A stretch of DNA of 13,346 bases from JBGTCY01 sp041748615 (GTDB taxonomy: Bacteria; Bacteroidota; Bacteroidia; Chitinophagales; CAIOSU01). The DNA lies in assembly GCA_041748615.1 (NCBI GenBank), contig JBGTCY010000309.1:1-13346 (forward strand). The letters run 5' to 3'. The position numbers and the translations under genes are program-made. Under the pieces are notes generated by a model. It ran no database searches and was not told the DNA's origin. It saw only the letters and a list, made by a program, of their open reading frames with translations. Every line of letters starts with the position of its first letter. Positions within the stretch are counted from its first letter, which is position 1. This document shows positions 4,002 to 12,071 of the stretch, one piece after another.

Positions 4002-6362
4002 ATGCGCAAACTAAAAAAATCATTGCTTATTGCTGCCGCCATTCTCATCCTTCTGGTTGCGCTCGTCATTGCATTCATTTCGCCTGCCACAAAATACGCC
4101 ATTCAAAAATATGATGAGCAATATCTGGGACGGCAAATCACCCTTGACCGGGCTTATGTAAACCCCTTTACGGGCTACATCCGTTTCAGCAACCTTAAAA
4201 TTTATGAATCGGAAAGCGACAGTATTTTCTTTTCAGCTAACAGCATCAGCGCAAATTTTGCCATGCTCAAACTGATTACAAAAACTTATGAGATAAGTAA
4301 ACTGACATTGGACAAACCCCACGGAACTATCATCCAAAATAAAACGGGTTTTAATTTCAACGACCTCATTGAATTATTCAGCCCTGATGAGGACCGTGAT
4401 ACTTCCGCCTCGCCAGTTCGTTTCAGTCTTCTCAATGTAAAAATAAATGACGGTGAATTTCATTACATCGAGGAGGAATTGCCGGTGAATTATTTTATCA
4501 AAAATGTAAATATTGAAAGCACCGGTATGCGGTGGAATGCAGACACTACCGCGGCAAATTTTTCCTTTTCATCCGGAATTGGAACCGGTGATATCAATGG
4601 CGATTTCACCATCAATTTAAAAAACATGGATTATCGCGTGGCAGTGGTCGTTGAAAAGTTCGATCTGGATATCATTGAGCAATATCTTCAGGATTTAACC
4701 AATTACGGATGCTTCGTTGCCAATATTGACGCGGAGGTGAAAGCAACCGGAAACTTAAACGACCAGGAAAATCTTACTGCCTCCGGCTTGGTGGAAATTA
4801 ATGAATTTCATTTCGGAAAAACCCCGGATCTGGATTATCTCGCCTTTGAAAAATTGATAGTGTCAATTAATGAAGCAAGCCCCAAAAAAAATCAATACTA
4901 CCTTGATTCAATCACGCTCGAACGTCCTTACTTCAAGTATGAGCGATTTGATTATTTAGATAACCTGCAAATGATGTTTGGAAAAGACGGTGATAAAATC
5001 ACAGCCGCCACAGCGGATGCCGCAAAATTCAACCTCGTGATTGAAATAGCGCGTTATGTAGAAGTGCTTGCTAAAAACTTTCTCCGCAGTTATTATAAAA
5101 TTGACCGTTTTGCAATTTACAATGCCGATATTAAATTCAATGACTTTTCATTGAGCGAAAAATTCGCGGTGGAATTAAACCCGTTGACCATCCTTGCCGA
5201 TTCCATTGATAAGAATAAGGAAAAAGTGGATATTTCTTTAAAATCTGCAGTTAAGCCGTATGGCAATCTAACGGTTTCCCTAAGTATCAACCCGCAAGAC
5301 AGCAGTTTTTTTGATTTGCAGTATCAGCTTGAAAAAATACCGCTTTCAATGTTTAATGCCTATACGATTACTTACACTTCATTTCCATTAGACAGGGGAA
5401 CGCTTGGTCTCAAAGGAACCTGGAATGTGCGGAACGGAAAAATTCAAAGCGATAATCGTTTGTTGATTATAGACCCTCGTACAGCTAAACGATTAAGAAA
5501 TCAAGATACCAGATGGATTCCGGTGCCGCTGATTATGGCTTTCGTCCGTGAGCGCGGTAATCACATAGATTACGAAATTCCGATTACCGGTGATTTGAAT
5601 GACCCTGATTTTCATTTGAGTGATGTGATTTTAAAAGTGCTCGGAAATATTTTTATCAAGCCCGCCACCATCCCTTATATTCTGGAAGTAAAAAATACAG
5701 AAACTGAAATTGAAAAATCATTTGCAATGAAATGGGAGATGCGTCAAAGCGAGATTCTGCCCACCCAGGAAAAATTCATTGACCAAATAGCGGACTTCCT
5801 CGTCAAGACTCCTGAAGCCATCATTACTGTTTATCCTCAGCAGTATGCTCTGAAAGAAATGGAATACATTCTTTTATTTGAAGCCAAGAAAAAATATTAC
5901 ATGTTGACCAATGGTAAAAACGCTCAATCTTTCAGTGAAGAAGACGCTGCAGCGGTGGATAAAATGTCAATAAAGGATTCTCAGTTCGTCAACTATTTGA
6001 ACAAACAGATAAACGACTCGCTGATATTCACCGTTCAGGAGAAATGCGCCTTGTTGATGGATTCAGCTTTCATGATTGCTCGATTTGAGGAACTGAATGC
6101 GGAAAGAGAAAAAAAATTTATTGCTTACTTTAAGGAACGGGAGGTGGAAAAACAGGTGAAAATAGCTGTGGGAAAAAATGTAATTCCTTATAATGGATTT
6201 TCATTCTACAAAATAGACTATCATGGAGATTTTCCGGAGTTCTTAATGAAGGCTTACCGGCAGATGGTTGAATTAAACGATGAAGCGCCAAGAAAAGAAT
6301 ATAAAAAGCAACGGAAGGAAAACCTGAGTAAGGTGAAGGAACCAGTTGCTGAATCTCTATGA
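4002..6362 (+). CDS. AsmA-like DUF748 protein
   Basis: This 786-residue protein fits the DUF748 branch of the AsmA-like family, long beta-rich proteins anchored in the inner membrane and spanning the periplasm, several of which are implicated in moving phospholipid to the outer membrane. Residues 1-7 are basic and 8-30 form one transmembrane helix. The opening pattern is typical: ITLDRAYVNPFTGYIRFSNL (46-65) and SISANFAMLKLITKTYEISK (81-100). Repeating beta segments follow to about residue 560, including the typical YEIPITGDLNDPDF stretch near 525-540. From about 585 the character changes to a charged, helical region (QSEILPTQEKFIDQIADFL; YILLFEAKKKYYM), and the end is Lys/Glu-rich. The start at 4002 directly precedes the basic stretch and helix. 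The YihY gene begins 64 bp after the stop, so cotranscription is possible. A role in envelope lipid homeostasis is inferred, helped by the mla operon nearby. Confidence 0.85.
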   Translation: MRKLKKSLLIAAAILILLVALVIAFISPATKYAIQKYDEQYLGRQITLDRAYVNPFTGYIRFSNLKIYESESDSIFFSANSISANFAMLKLITKTYEISKLTLDKPHGTIIQNKTGFNFNDLIELFSPDEDRDTSASPVRFSLLNVKINDGEFHYIEEELPVNYFIKNVNIESTGMRWNADTTAANFSFSSGIGTGDINGDFTINLKNMDYRVAVVVEKFDLDIIEQYLQDLTNYGCFVANIDAEVKATGNLNDQENLTASGLVEINEFHFGKTPDLDYLAFEKLIVSINEASPKKNQYYLDSITLERPYFKYERFDYLDNLQMMFGKDGDKITAATADAAKFNLVIEIARYVEVLAKNFLRSYYKIDRFAIYNADIKFNDFSLSEKFAVELNPLTILADSIDKNKEKVDISLKSAVKPYGNLTVSLSINPQDSSFFDLQYQLEKIPLSMFNAYTITYTSFPLDRGTLGLKGTWNVRNGKIQSDNRLLIIDPRTAKRLRNQDTRWIPVPLIMAFVRERGNHIDYEIPITGDLNDPDFHLSDVILKVLGNIFIKPATIPYILEVKNTETEIEKSFAMKWEMRQSEILPTQEKFIDQIADFLVKTPEAIITVYPQQYALKEMEYILLFEAKKKYYMLTNGKNAQSFSEEDAAAVDKMSIKDSQFVNYLNKQINDSLIFTVQEKCALLMDSAFMIARFEELNAEREKKFIAYFKEREVEKQVKIAVGKNVIPYNGFSFYKIDYHGDFPEFLMKAYRQMVELNDEAPRKEYKKQRKENLSKVKEPVAESL

Positions 6363-6426
6363 AAATATTGCAACCCGATGCAATTAATACATTGAGAAAA
6401 GAAGTATCTTTTATTCTGGAAAAACT

Positions 6427-7338
6427 ATGGAAATCAGAGACACCGCAAAAAAAATAGGATTTATCCTCAAAACAACGCTTACTCAGTTTATTGCCGATAA
6501 AGGTTTGAAATTAAGCGCAGCGTTGTCCTACTATACCATTTTCTCTTTGCCACCACTGCTGATTATCATTATGAGCATCACCGGATTTTTTTTTGGCGCG
6601 GATGCTGTTCGTGGCGAATTGTACGGACAAATTAACGAGTTAGTGGGAAGTGATGTAGCGCTTCAAATTCAGGAAACGATTAAAAACATTCGCCTATCCG
6701 ATAAAAATACATTTGCCACCATCATTGGCGTAATTATTTTTATATTCATTGCATCCACTGTATTTGCCGAAATTCAGGAATCCATCAATTATATCTGGGG
6801 CATTGAAGCAAAACCAGACCGGGGTGTCGTAAAATTTCTGATGAACCGGCTGATGTCATTCTCCATGATAGGCTCTTTGGGTTTTTTACTGATGGTCAGT
6901 TTAATTATCAATTCTTTAACGGATGTACTGAGCAAAAATTTGCAAACCCGTTTCCCGGAAGACACTGTTTATTTTTTTTATGTCATCAACCTGATCACCA
7001 TTTTCATAATTATCACAATTTTATTTACCATCATTTTTAAATTACTTCCTGACGGAAAAGTGGTCTTACGTGATTGCATTATCGGAGCCTCCTTTACGGC
7101 TGTGCTGTTTATGTTCGGCAAATTTGCGATTGGCGCTTACCTTGGCAATACTCCCATCGCTTCGGTATATGGCGCTGCAGGTTCCGTGATTGTGATACTG
7201 GTATGGGTGTATTATTCAGCAATCATCCTCTATTTTGGTGTTGAATTTACCAAAGTGTATGCCGTCACACATGGAAAAGATATCATCCCAAATTCGCGTG
7301 CAATTCGGATTTCAAAAATAAAAAGCGATGAGGATTAG
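6427..7338 (+). CDS. YihY/BrkB family inner membrane protein
   Basis: This 303-residue protein belongs to the YihY/virulence factor BrkB family, once thought to be RNase BN, whose members are inner membrane proteins of uncertain role; recent work connects some to envelope lipid transport together with AsmA-like proteins. Six hydrophobic helices can be seen at about 28-54, 94-116, 137-166, 180-208, 212-237 and 245-271. Family marks include ADKGLKLSAALSYYTIFSLP (residues 20-39), EIQESINYIWGIE (114-126), LLPDGKVVLRDCIIGASFTA (about 206-225) and SVYGAAGSVIVILVWVYYSA (about 245-264). The length is standard. It lies 64 bp downstream of the DUF748 gene on the same strand, a pairing that makes a shared envelope role plausible. 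No terminator is obvious in the gap. The product is not given an enzymatic name here. Confidence 0.92.
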   Translation: MEIRDTAKKIGFILKTTLTQFIADKGLKLSAALSYYTIFSLPPLLIIIMSITGFFFGADAVRGELYGQINELVGSDVALQIQETIKNIRLSDKNTFATIIGVIIFIFIASTVFAEIQESINYIWGIEAKPDRGVVKFLMNRLMSFSMIGSLGFLLMVSLIINSLTDVLSKNLQTRFPEDTVYFFYVINLITIFIIITILFTIIFKLLPDGKVVLRDCIIGASFTAVLFMFGKFAIGAYLGNTPIASVYGAAGSVIVILVWVYYSAIILYFGVEFTKVYAVTHGKDIIPNSRAIRISKIKSDED

Positions 7339-7530
7339 CGGATTAGCAGATGAAAAGTTCTTCCGCCCTTGCTGGTCTTTGCAATGTCTTGCAGCACAAG
7401 CCGAACCTGCAAGCTGATGGGTTATGTTAGTCGGACAACTTAAAATCAAACGCAGACCATCAGGGCTTTAAAACCTCCTAAAAAATCCTTTCCACTTACA
7501 CCATCAAAGACAGGAGAAAAAATGACACGG

Positions 7531-7600
7531 TGTGTGAATGATGTAATTCTTTCCTCCAATTGTGTAACAGTTTTCCGAACGAATGAAACCACTTTAAGTA
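7531..7600 (+). promoter_or_regulatory. Shared 40-bp promoter/operator motif, copy 3
   Basis: TGTGTGAATGATGTAATTCT begins the block at 7531, which ends CCAATTGTGTAACAG at 7570; 20 bp later comes ACTTTAAGTA, a weaker match to the ACCTTTGTAT block. It ends 54 bp before the ATG at 7625. The rest of 7339-7530 holds only a weak hairpin (CTTGCAG/CTGCAAG near 7385-7411). This gene is unrelated to the hydrophilins, so the motif is conserved independently of gene duplication. Confidence 0.6.
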
Positions 7601-7624
7601 CGCAATACAAATACCATAATTTAT

Positions 7625-8953
7625 ATGATATATACATTTAATTTTTATCCCGCCTTGCTTGCAAGCATCTTCTTGTCACTTTTTTTTATTCATCTCCCCG
7701 GAAAAGCAACCGCGTTAAACTTAAAAGTGTACAATAGCGAATTCAAATTGGGGATGGCATTATCTCTTCCCGGCTGCACCGACTCGCTCGCTGTCAACTA
7801 TAACTCCTCTGCTACCGAGGATGATGGAAGTTGCCAATATAGTCAACCATGCATCGGAATCATGGATTGCAATAACGTCTGTAACGGAACCGCACAAATG
7901 GATACCTGCGGAATCTGCGCGGGCGGAACGACAGGGATTCAGCCTAACGATTGCGAGCCTAACGAATTATGTTCAAGAATTAATTGTGATGACGGCAATC
8001 TCTGCACCACGGATACTTGTATCAACGGGATTTGCTACTACACTCCGCTGGATTGCGATAACTCGTGCCATTGCAATGACGCCAATCCCTGCACTACGGA
8101 TATCTACATCGGGCAAAATATTTGTCAGCACTTTGCTACAACATTAAGACCGAATTACCTGAGAACCGTAAATTACCAGGCAAGTTGGAGGAAAGTAAAA
8201 ATAGGCTATAGCTCCTCCAATCTGTGGACACCTAAATGGGATGTGATTGCCGGAGGAAATAACACGCTGTGTGTTACCGTGAGAACGGTGGGCGAAGCGG
8301 ACTGGCAAAATATTCAACTGCGAATTCAGGGAAAAAGATTAAGTCCGGTTAAATTACAGAATTACATCCCGCAAAGCGCATGTCTAACGGAATCCTGGAC
8401 TAAATTCTGCATCCCGCTGAACGCTTTTTATGGTGTTGATTTTGAACAAGTTTCTTTTATTGAATTTCCATACAGCAAAAACGCGCCACCATTTGAAATC
8501 CATATCATGAAAATTGAATTCACAGGAGGCTCCACACCGTTTCTGTGGTTTGGCGACACTAAAACCGACAACTATCATGACGGACAATCGGGTGGCGGGG
8601 GCGCGTTGTTTGCCCAACTAATCATTGGAGGTTCATGCAATGAAGTATTAACGAGCGATGAAAACGGAAGTGCAATTTCATTGCGGGATGAAACAATCGG
8701 TTTGCAGGTTTATCCTGTCCCATTTACGGATAAACTGCTCGTGAATTTTTCGGCTGAAAATGAAGGAGCCGCCAGACTCCGCATTGTGAATGCGCTTGGA
8801 CAAACGGCTATCGCTGAAATCATCAATTTTCAAAGAGGCGAAAACAAAAACACGTTTTACTTAGATGAACATTTACCGGGCGGAGTTTACGTGCTGGAAT
8901 TGAATTACGGCAATCGCACCGAATACCGGAAAATATTCAAGCAGGTAGAGTAA
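7625..8953 (+). CDS. Secreted Cys-rich T9SS type A sorting domain protein
   Basis: This 442-residue protein has a signal peptide (hydrophobic 9-23, likely cleavage near ATA at 28-30) and a C-terminal T9SS type A sorting domain (about 360-442: LQVYPVPFTDKLLVNF, LPGGVYVLEL, RKIFKQ). It should cross the outer membrane through the type IX machinery and be attached to the surface or released. Between them are known Cys-rich modules: GCTDSLAVNYN..DDGSC (50-70), DCNNVCNGTAQMDTCGICAG (81-100), and CDDGNLCTTDTCINGICYYT (121-140) with a second CNDANPCTTDIY copy. Residues 170-305 look like a beta-sandwich of the carbohydrate-binding kind (NYQASWRKV; WTKFCIPLNAF), though I see no catalytic motif. An adhesin or glycan-binding role is possible. 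The ATG at 7625 is supported by the signal peptide that follows. The shared 40-bp motif precedes it. Confidence 0.85.
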   Translation: MIYTFNFYPALLASIFLSLFFIHLPGKATALNLKVYNSEFKLGMALSLPGCTDSLAVNYNSSATEDDGSCQYSQPCIGIMDCNNVCNGTAQMDTCGICAGGTTGIQPNDCEPNELCSRINCDDGNLCTTDTCINGICYYTPLDCDNSCHCNDANPCTTDIYIGQNICQHFATTLRPNYLRTVNYQASWRKVKIGYSSSNLWTPKWDVIAGGNNTLCVTVRTVGEADWQNIQLRIQGKRLSPVKLQNYIPQSACLTESWTKFCIPLNAFYGVDFEQVSFIEFPYSKNAPPFEIHIMKIEFTGGSTPFLWFGDTKTDNYHDGQSGGGGALFAQLIIGGSCNEVLTSDENGSAISLRDETIGLQVYPVPFTDKLLVNFSAENEGAARLRIVNALGQTAIAEIINFQRGENKNTFYLDEHLPGGVYVLELNYGNRTEYRKIFKQVE

Positions 8954-8994
8954 CTACTTGTTTACGCCTTACTAACCGGTTGTCGTTTTTTAAG

Positions 8995-9145
8995 CACCAA
9001 AAAACAATTCTCAAAAATCAAATAATATCCAAATGCTGAAAATTCAAAAACACAAATCAATCTAAAGACACTATTGCGTTGGTTTGAATTTTTTGTTTTT
9101 TGGGTTATTGAAATTTATTTGTGATTTGTTTGATTGTGTTTTGAA
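8995..9145. repeat. AT-rich imperfect inverted repeat
   Basis: The left part (AAAAATCAAATA, CCAAATGCTG, AAAATTCAAA) is roughly inverted on the right as TTTGAATTTT, TTTTGGGTTATT and ATTTGTGATTTG. The pairing has many mismatches, and low complexity inflates similarity. It resembles degenerate AT-rich intergenic repeats; it might serve as a terminator for the gene before it. Confidence 0.4.
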
Positions 9146-9187
9146 ATTTCAATTCTAGTTGGCAAAAATGCGTTATCCAAGAATCGG

Positions 9188-9257
9188 TGTGTGAAAGATG
9201 TAACTCTTTCATGGAATTGTGTAACAGAATCAAAGTTGGTAAGGCGACCTTTGTATT
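9188..9257 (+). promoter_or_regulatory. Shared 40-bp promoter/operator motif, copy 4
   Basis: TGTGTGAAAGATGTAACTCT begins the block at 9188, which ends GGAATTGTGTAACAG at 9227; ACCTTTGTATT (9247-9257) follows 19 bp later. This is a near-consensus copy with both blocks. The next credible start is mlaE at 9450, 222 bp away, much farther than in the other three cases, so either the leader is long or a gene has been lost between. Confidence 0.6.
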
Positions 9258-9449
9258 CACTGATTCAAGCCCAAGTTGCAAAGCGGGAAGAGAATAAAAA
9301 GCCAACCGGATGGAAGCGGTTCTGTAATCGTTCAAGGTTGCGGCAGCAACGATACATTCTGTATCAAACACTTCAGGGTACGGGTGCAAGTATTGCAATC
9401 ACTTCACCGCGAAATAACAATAGCCGAATCAACAAATAGACCATAATCA

Positions 9450-10304
9450 ATGAGCAACCCCAATTCAAATAAAAAGAATGAACCGCCTCTGCCATCAAAA
9501 AGAAGTGATGGCAGAGTTGCTTTGGAAAAAAAAAGTATTGCCTTTAAAGGCATGAAAGAGTTTTTCACGGAGGTGACTTCACTTACAATTTTTACGGGAA
9601 GGTTTTTTAAAGAATTATTCCAGCCACCGTATGAGTTCAATGAATTAGCGAGGCAAGCGTACCTGATTGGCAATAAATCTTTTTACCTCGTTGCAATTAC
9701 CGGCTTTATCATGGGCTTGGTGCTCACGATACAGTCTGCGCCCACTCTATCTCAATTCGGAGCGGAGTCTTGGCTGCCCGCCATGGTTGCCGTTTCCATT
9801 ATCCGGGAAATCGGTCCGGTGATTACTGCATTGATTTGCGCAGGCAAAGTAGGCTCCGGCATCGGGGCGGAATTAGCCTCCATGAAAGTGACCGAGCAAA
9901 TTGATGCGATGGAAGTTTCAGGCGCCAACCCTTTCAATTATCTCGTGGTGACGCGCGTTGTGGCTGCCACGCTCATGATTCCCGTTCTCGTAATTTTCGC
10001 TGACGCTATTGCTTTGGCGGGCGCCTTCATGGGCGTGAATATCACCGGTGATGTAAGTTTTACTTTATTCTTTTCCCAGGTTGTTAACGCGGTGGATTTT
10101 TCGGATGTATTTCCTGCTTTTATCAAAACATTTTTCTTTGGCTTTGCCATCGGGATTGTAGCCTGTTACAAAGGCTATCATTCCAACAAGGGTACGCAAG
10201 GAGTAGGAGCGGCAGCAAACGCGGCAGTAGTAATGGCTTCCTTATTAGTGTTTATCATTGATATGATTGCCGTACAGTTCACGAACCTGTTATTCTACAA
10301 TTGA
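9450..10304 (+). CDS. mlaE: MlaE-type ABC transporter permease
   Basis: This 284-residue protein is the permease of an Mla-type phospholipid ABC transporter, an inner membrane dimer working with MlaF and an MCE-domain MlaD to move lipids between the two membranes. The family signature is very clear: SIIREIGPVITALICAGKVG (about 112-131), then AELASMKVTEQIDAMEVSG (about 135-153), which contains the coupling helix contacting the ATPase. Hydrophobic helices lie at about 76-96, 103-130, 165-195, 220-240 and 255-280. The first 32 residues are hydrophilic and Lys/Ser/Pro-rich, making the N-terminus longer than the E. coli protein (about 260 residues); a later start at Met35 is possible. The stop is followed one base later by the mlaF ATG, so the two are translationally coupled. 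The 40-bp motif lies upstream. Confidence 0.93.
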   Translation: MSNPNSNKKNEPPLPSKRSDGRVALEKKSIAFKGMKEFFTEVTSLTIFTGRFFKELFQPPYEFNELARQAYLIGNKSFYLVAITGFIMGLVLTIQSAPTLSQFGAESWLPAMVAVSIIREIGPVITALICAGKVGSGIGAELASMKVTEQIDAMEVSGANPFNYLVVTRVVAATLMIPVLVIFADAIALAGAFMGVNITGDVSFTLFFSQVVNAVDFSDVFPAFIKTFFFGFAIGIVACYKGYHSNKGTQGVGAAANAAVVMASLLVFIIDMIAVQFTNLLFYN

Positions 10305-10305
10305 C

Positions 10306-11043
10306 ATGGACACAACGCAAAATGGCATCGTGGTGGAGATGGAGCATCTGCAAAAGTCGTTTGACGACAATGAGGTGCTGAAAGATATCAGCCTCACGAT
10401 TCACAAAGGAGAAACGGTAGTGGTGCTTGGCAAGTCAGGCTCCGGCAAGTCGGTGCTGATTAAGTGTATGGTGCGGCTGCTGGAAGCGGACGAAGGCAAG
10501 GTATCCATTCTTGGCAGTGATATTTTTTCTTTGAATAGAAAAGAATTGAATCGCATCCGGATGAAAATCGGTTTCCTCTTCCAGGGGGCGGCTTTATATG
10601 ATTCTTTAACTGTGCGGGAAAACCTGGAATTTCCGTTGAGGCAATCGGGCAAGCCGCAGGAAGAAATTGATAAGCTGGTGATGGAAGTTTTGGAAAACGT
10701 GGGATTGGAAGATGCTGTTGACTTAATGCCCTCGGAGCTTTCTGGCGGCATGAGAAAAAGAATTGGCTTGGCGCGCTCGATGATATTGAAGCCGGAACTC
10801 ATGTTGTATGATGAACCAACCACGGGGTTGGACCCTGTCACCGCGAAGGAAATCAGCAACCTGATTTTGGAAGTGCAAAAAAAATACAACACCACTTCCG
10901 TCATCATCACGCATGATATACAATGTGCGCGAATCACGGCTGACAGGATGCTGATATTAAATGAAGGCGAATTCGTGGCGGAAGGCGCTTTTAACGAATT
11001 GGAAAATTCAGAAGATGAATTGGTGCATTCATTTTTTGAATAA
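10306..11043 (+). CDS. mlaF: MlaF-type ABC transporter ATPase
   Basis: This 245-residue protein is the cytoplasmic ATPase of the Mla system. All ABC motifs are intact: Walker A GKSGSGKS (42-49), Q-loop Gln93 in FLFQGAALYDSLTV, signature LSGGMRKR (145-152), Walker B LMLYDEPTTGLDP (165-177) with Glu170, and switch His203 in IITHD. The FQGAALYDSLTVRENL and SGGMRKRIGLAR forms are typical of MlaF rather than of import or drug ATPases. The frame is open 13 codons further upstream inside mlaE, but the ATG at 10306, one base after the mlaE stop, gives the normal family N-terminus (IVVEMEHLQKSF) and avoids overlap. There is no MlaB-like STAS protein gene in the window. MlaD follows after 149 bp. Confidence 0.95.
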   Translation: MDTTQNGIVVEMEHLQKSFDDNEVLKDISLTIHKGETVVVLGKSGSGKSVLIKCMVRLLEADEGKVSILGSDIFSLNRKELNRIRMKIGFLFQGAALYDSLTVRENLEFPLRQSGKPQEEIDKLVMEVLENVGLEDAVDLMPSELSGGMRKRIGLARSMILKPELMLYDEPTTGLDPVTAKEISNLILEVQKKYNTTSVIITHDIQCARITADRMLILNEGEFVAEGAFNELENSEDELVHSFFE

Positions 11044-11077
11044 AGGTTTGGAGATGTTGGATTTGAGATGTTAGAAA

Positions 11078-11132
11078 TTAGCTGTTAGCTATAATTAAAA
11101 TATTTCCGGCTTGCAGCTTGTAGCTAATAGCT
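11078..11132. repeat. Inverted repeat between mlaF and mlaD
   Basis: TTAGCTGTTAGCTA (11078-11091) is inverted, with one mismatch in twelve, as TAGCTAATAGCT (11121-11132). It forms a hairpin inside the operon, without a clear T-run. It may be a dispersed repeat or may tune mlaD expression by partial termination or mRNA protection. Nearby, GAGATGTT occurs twice (11051 and 11066). Confidence 0.5.
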
Positions 11133-11192
11133 TGGGGCTATAATAGAATTGAATGACCAATTACCGGATGAACTCATTAAAAAAAACTAATC

Positions 11193-11933
11193 ATGAAAAA
11201 AAACACAAACCACAAAATCAAGCTGGGAATATTGATTACCGTTGGCGGAGCGCTTTTCGTATTAGCCATCTACTTTATCGGCACCAGGCAGCACTTGTTC
11301 AGCAGTACATTTGAAATCAGCGCGGTTTTCAAAGATGTGAACGGGCTGCAGGTGGGCAACAACGTGCGGTTTTCAGGCATCACGGTTGGCACAGTGAGCA
11401 AAGTTGAAATCATCAGCGACACTTCGGTGCGCGTGAACTTAGTGATTGAGAGCAAAACGCAACAGTTCATCAAGAAGGATGCTACCGCGGTGATTAGCTC
11501 CGATGGACTGATGGGCAACAAAGTGATGACCATCAATCCCGGCACCAGCGGGGCGGGGGAAATAGAAGACAATGATGAGATTGCCACCGTTCAGCCGGTG
11601 AACATGGATGACATCATGCTGAAAATACAAGTGACTGCCGATAATGCCGCCCTCATCACCAGGGACCTTGCAACGGTGGTGAACAATGTCAGCTCAGGAA
11701 AAGGCACTATCGGAATGCTGTTCATGGACCCAACATTTGCTAAAAACCTGAACGAAACGATGGAGAGCGCAAAGAGCGCTGCCGAAGGCTTGGATGAAAA
11801 TATGGAAGCGGCAAAAAGCAACTTTCTCCTGAGAGGACATTTCAGGAAACAAGAAAAAGCGGAGGAGAAAGAAAAAAAGCAGGAACAAAAAGAACATGAG
11901 CAGGCGCAAAAGAAAAACAATGATAAAAAATGA
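11193..11933 (+). CDS. mlaD: MlaD-type MCE domain lipid-binding protein
   Basis: This 246-residue protein has one N-terminal transmembrane helix (about 10-30) and one MCE domain (about 38-117), starting FEISAVFKDVNGLQVGNNVR and including FSGITVGTVSKVEI and DGLMGNKVMTINPG. MCE proteins form rings on the periplasmic face of the inner membrane and pass lipids through a central pore, fed or emptied by MlaE/MlaF. Residues 118-200 are mainly helical with a GKGTIGMLFMDPTFAKNL segment seen in longer MCE proteins. The C-terminus (about 207-246) changes sharply to a Lys/Glu/Gln-rich charged tail after NFLLRGHFRK. The start at 11193 follows an A-rich leader and precedes a basic stretch. Position after mlaF fits an mlaEFD operon; no mlaC or mlaA homologue is present nearby, and the periplasmic carrier here is unknown. 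Confidence 0.92.
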   Translation: MKKNTNHKIKLGILITVGGALFVLAIYFIGTRQHLFSSTFEISAVFKDVNGLQVGNNVRFSGITVGTVSKVEIISDTSVRVNLVIESKTQQFIKKDATAVISSDGLMGNKVMTINPGTSGAGEIEDNDEIATVQPVNMDDIMLKIQVTADNAALITRDLATVVNNVSSGKGTIGMLFMDPTFAKNLNETMESAKSAAEGLDENMEAAKSNFLLRGHFRKQEKAEEKEKKQEQKEHEQAQKKNNDKK

Positions 11934-12071
11934 AGAGGGGGTTTCGTTCGCAGGAGTCGAAGAGGAGATTAGTGCGATGGTTGCGGATTGGAAGCCCACG
12001 AAAGCAAGGCGAATATTATATTTCTTGCTTAATCACGAACGCATTTAATACTTATGCCGGACTATGAGATT
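11934..12071. other. Convergent gap between mlaD and the T9SS repeat protein
   Basis: The two genes converge here. No clear bidirectional terminator hairpin is visible. CCGGACTAT at 12058-12066 matches the end sequence of the 147-bp palindrome but has no partner nearby, so it may be chance. Confidence 0.4.

Larger units (their letters stand above)
8954..9449. other. 496-bp intergenic region before the mla operon
   Basis: No gene is supported. It contains an AT-rich imperfect inverted repeat (about 8995-9145), the fourth copy of the 40-bp motif (9188-9227) and then an unusually long stretch of about 220 bp before the mlaE start. The 101-codon frame through 9134-9439 runs through the inverted repeat and the motif and looks non-coding. 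Confidence 0.55.

Noticed and set aside
7385..7440. Integron attC-like site (CTTGCAG/CTGCAAG stem followed by GGGTTATGTTAG)
   Set aside because: The end boxes do not match the RYYYAAC/GTTRRRY pairs, and there is no integrase or cassette series.
9134..9439. 101-codon frame before mlaE
   Set aside because: It passes through an AT-rich inverted repeat and the 40-bp promoter motif, and its composition is not protein-like.
10267..10305. Longer start for MlaF inside mlaE
   Set aside because: The extra residues are unlike any MlaF N-terminus and overlap mlaE; the ATG at 10306 is one base past the mlaE stop.
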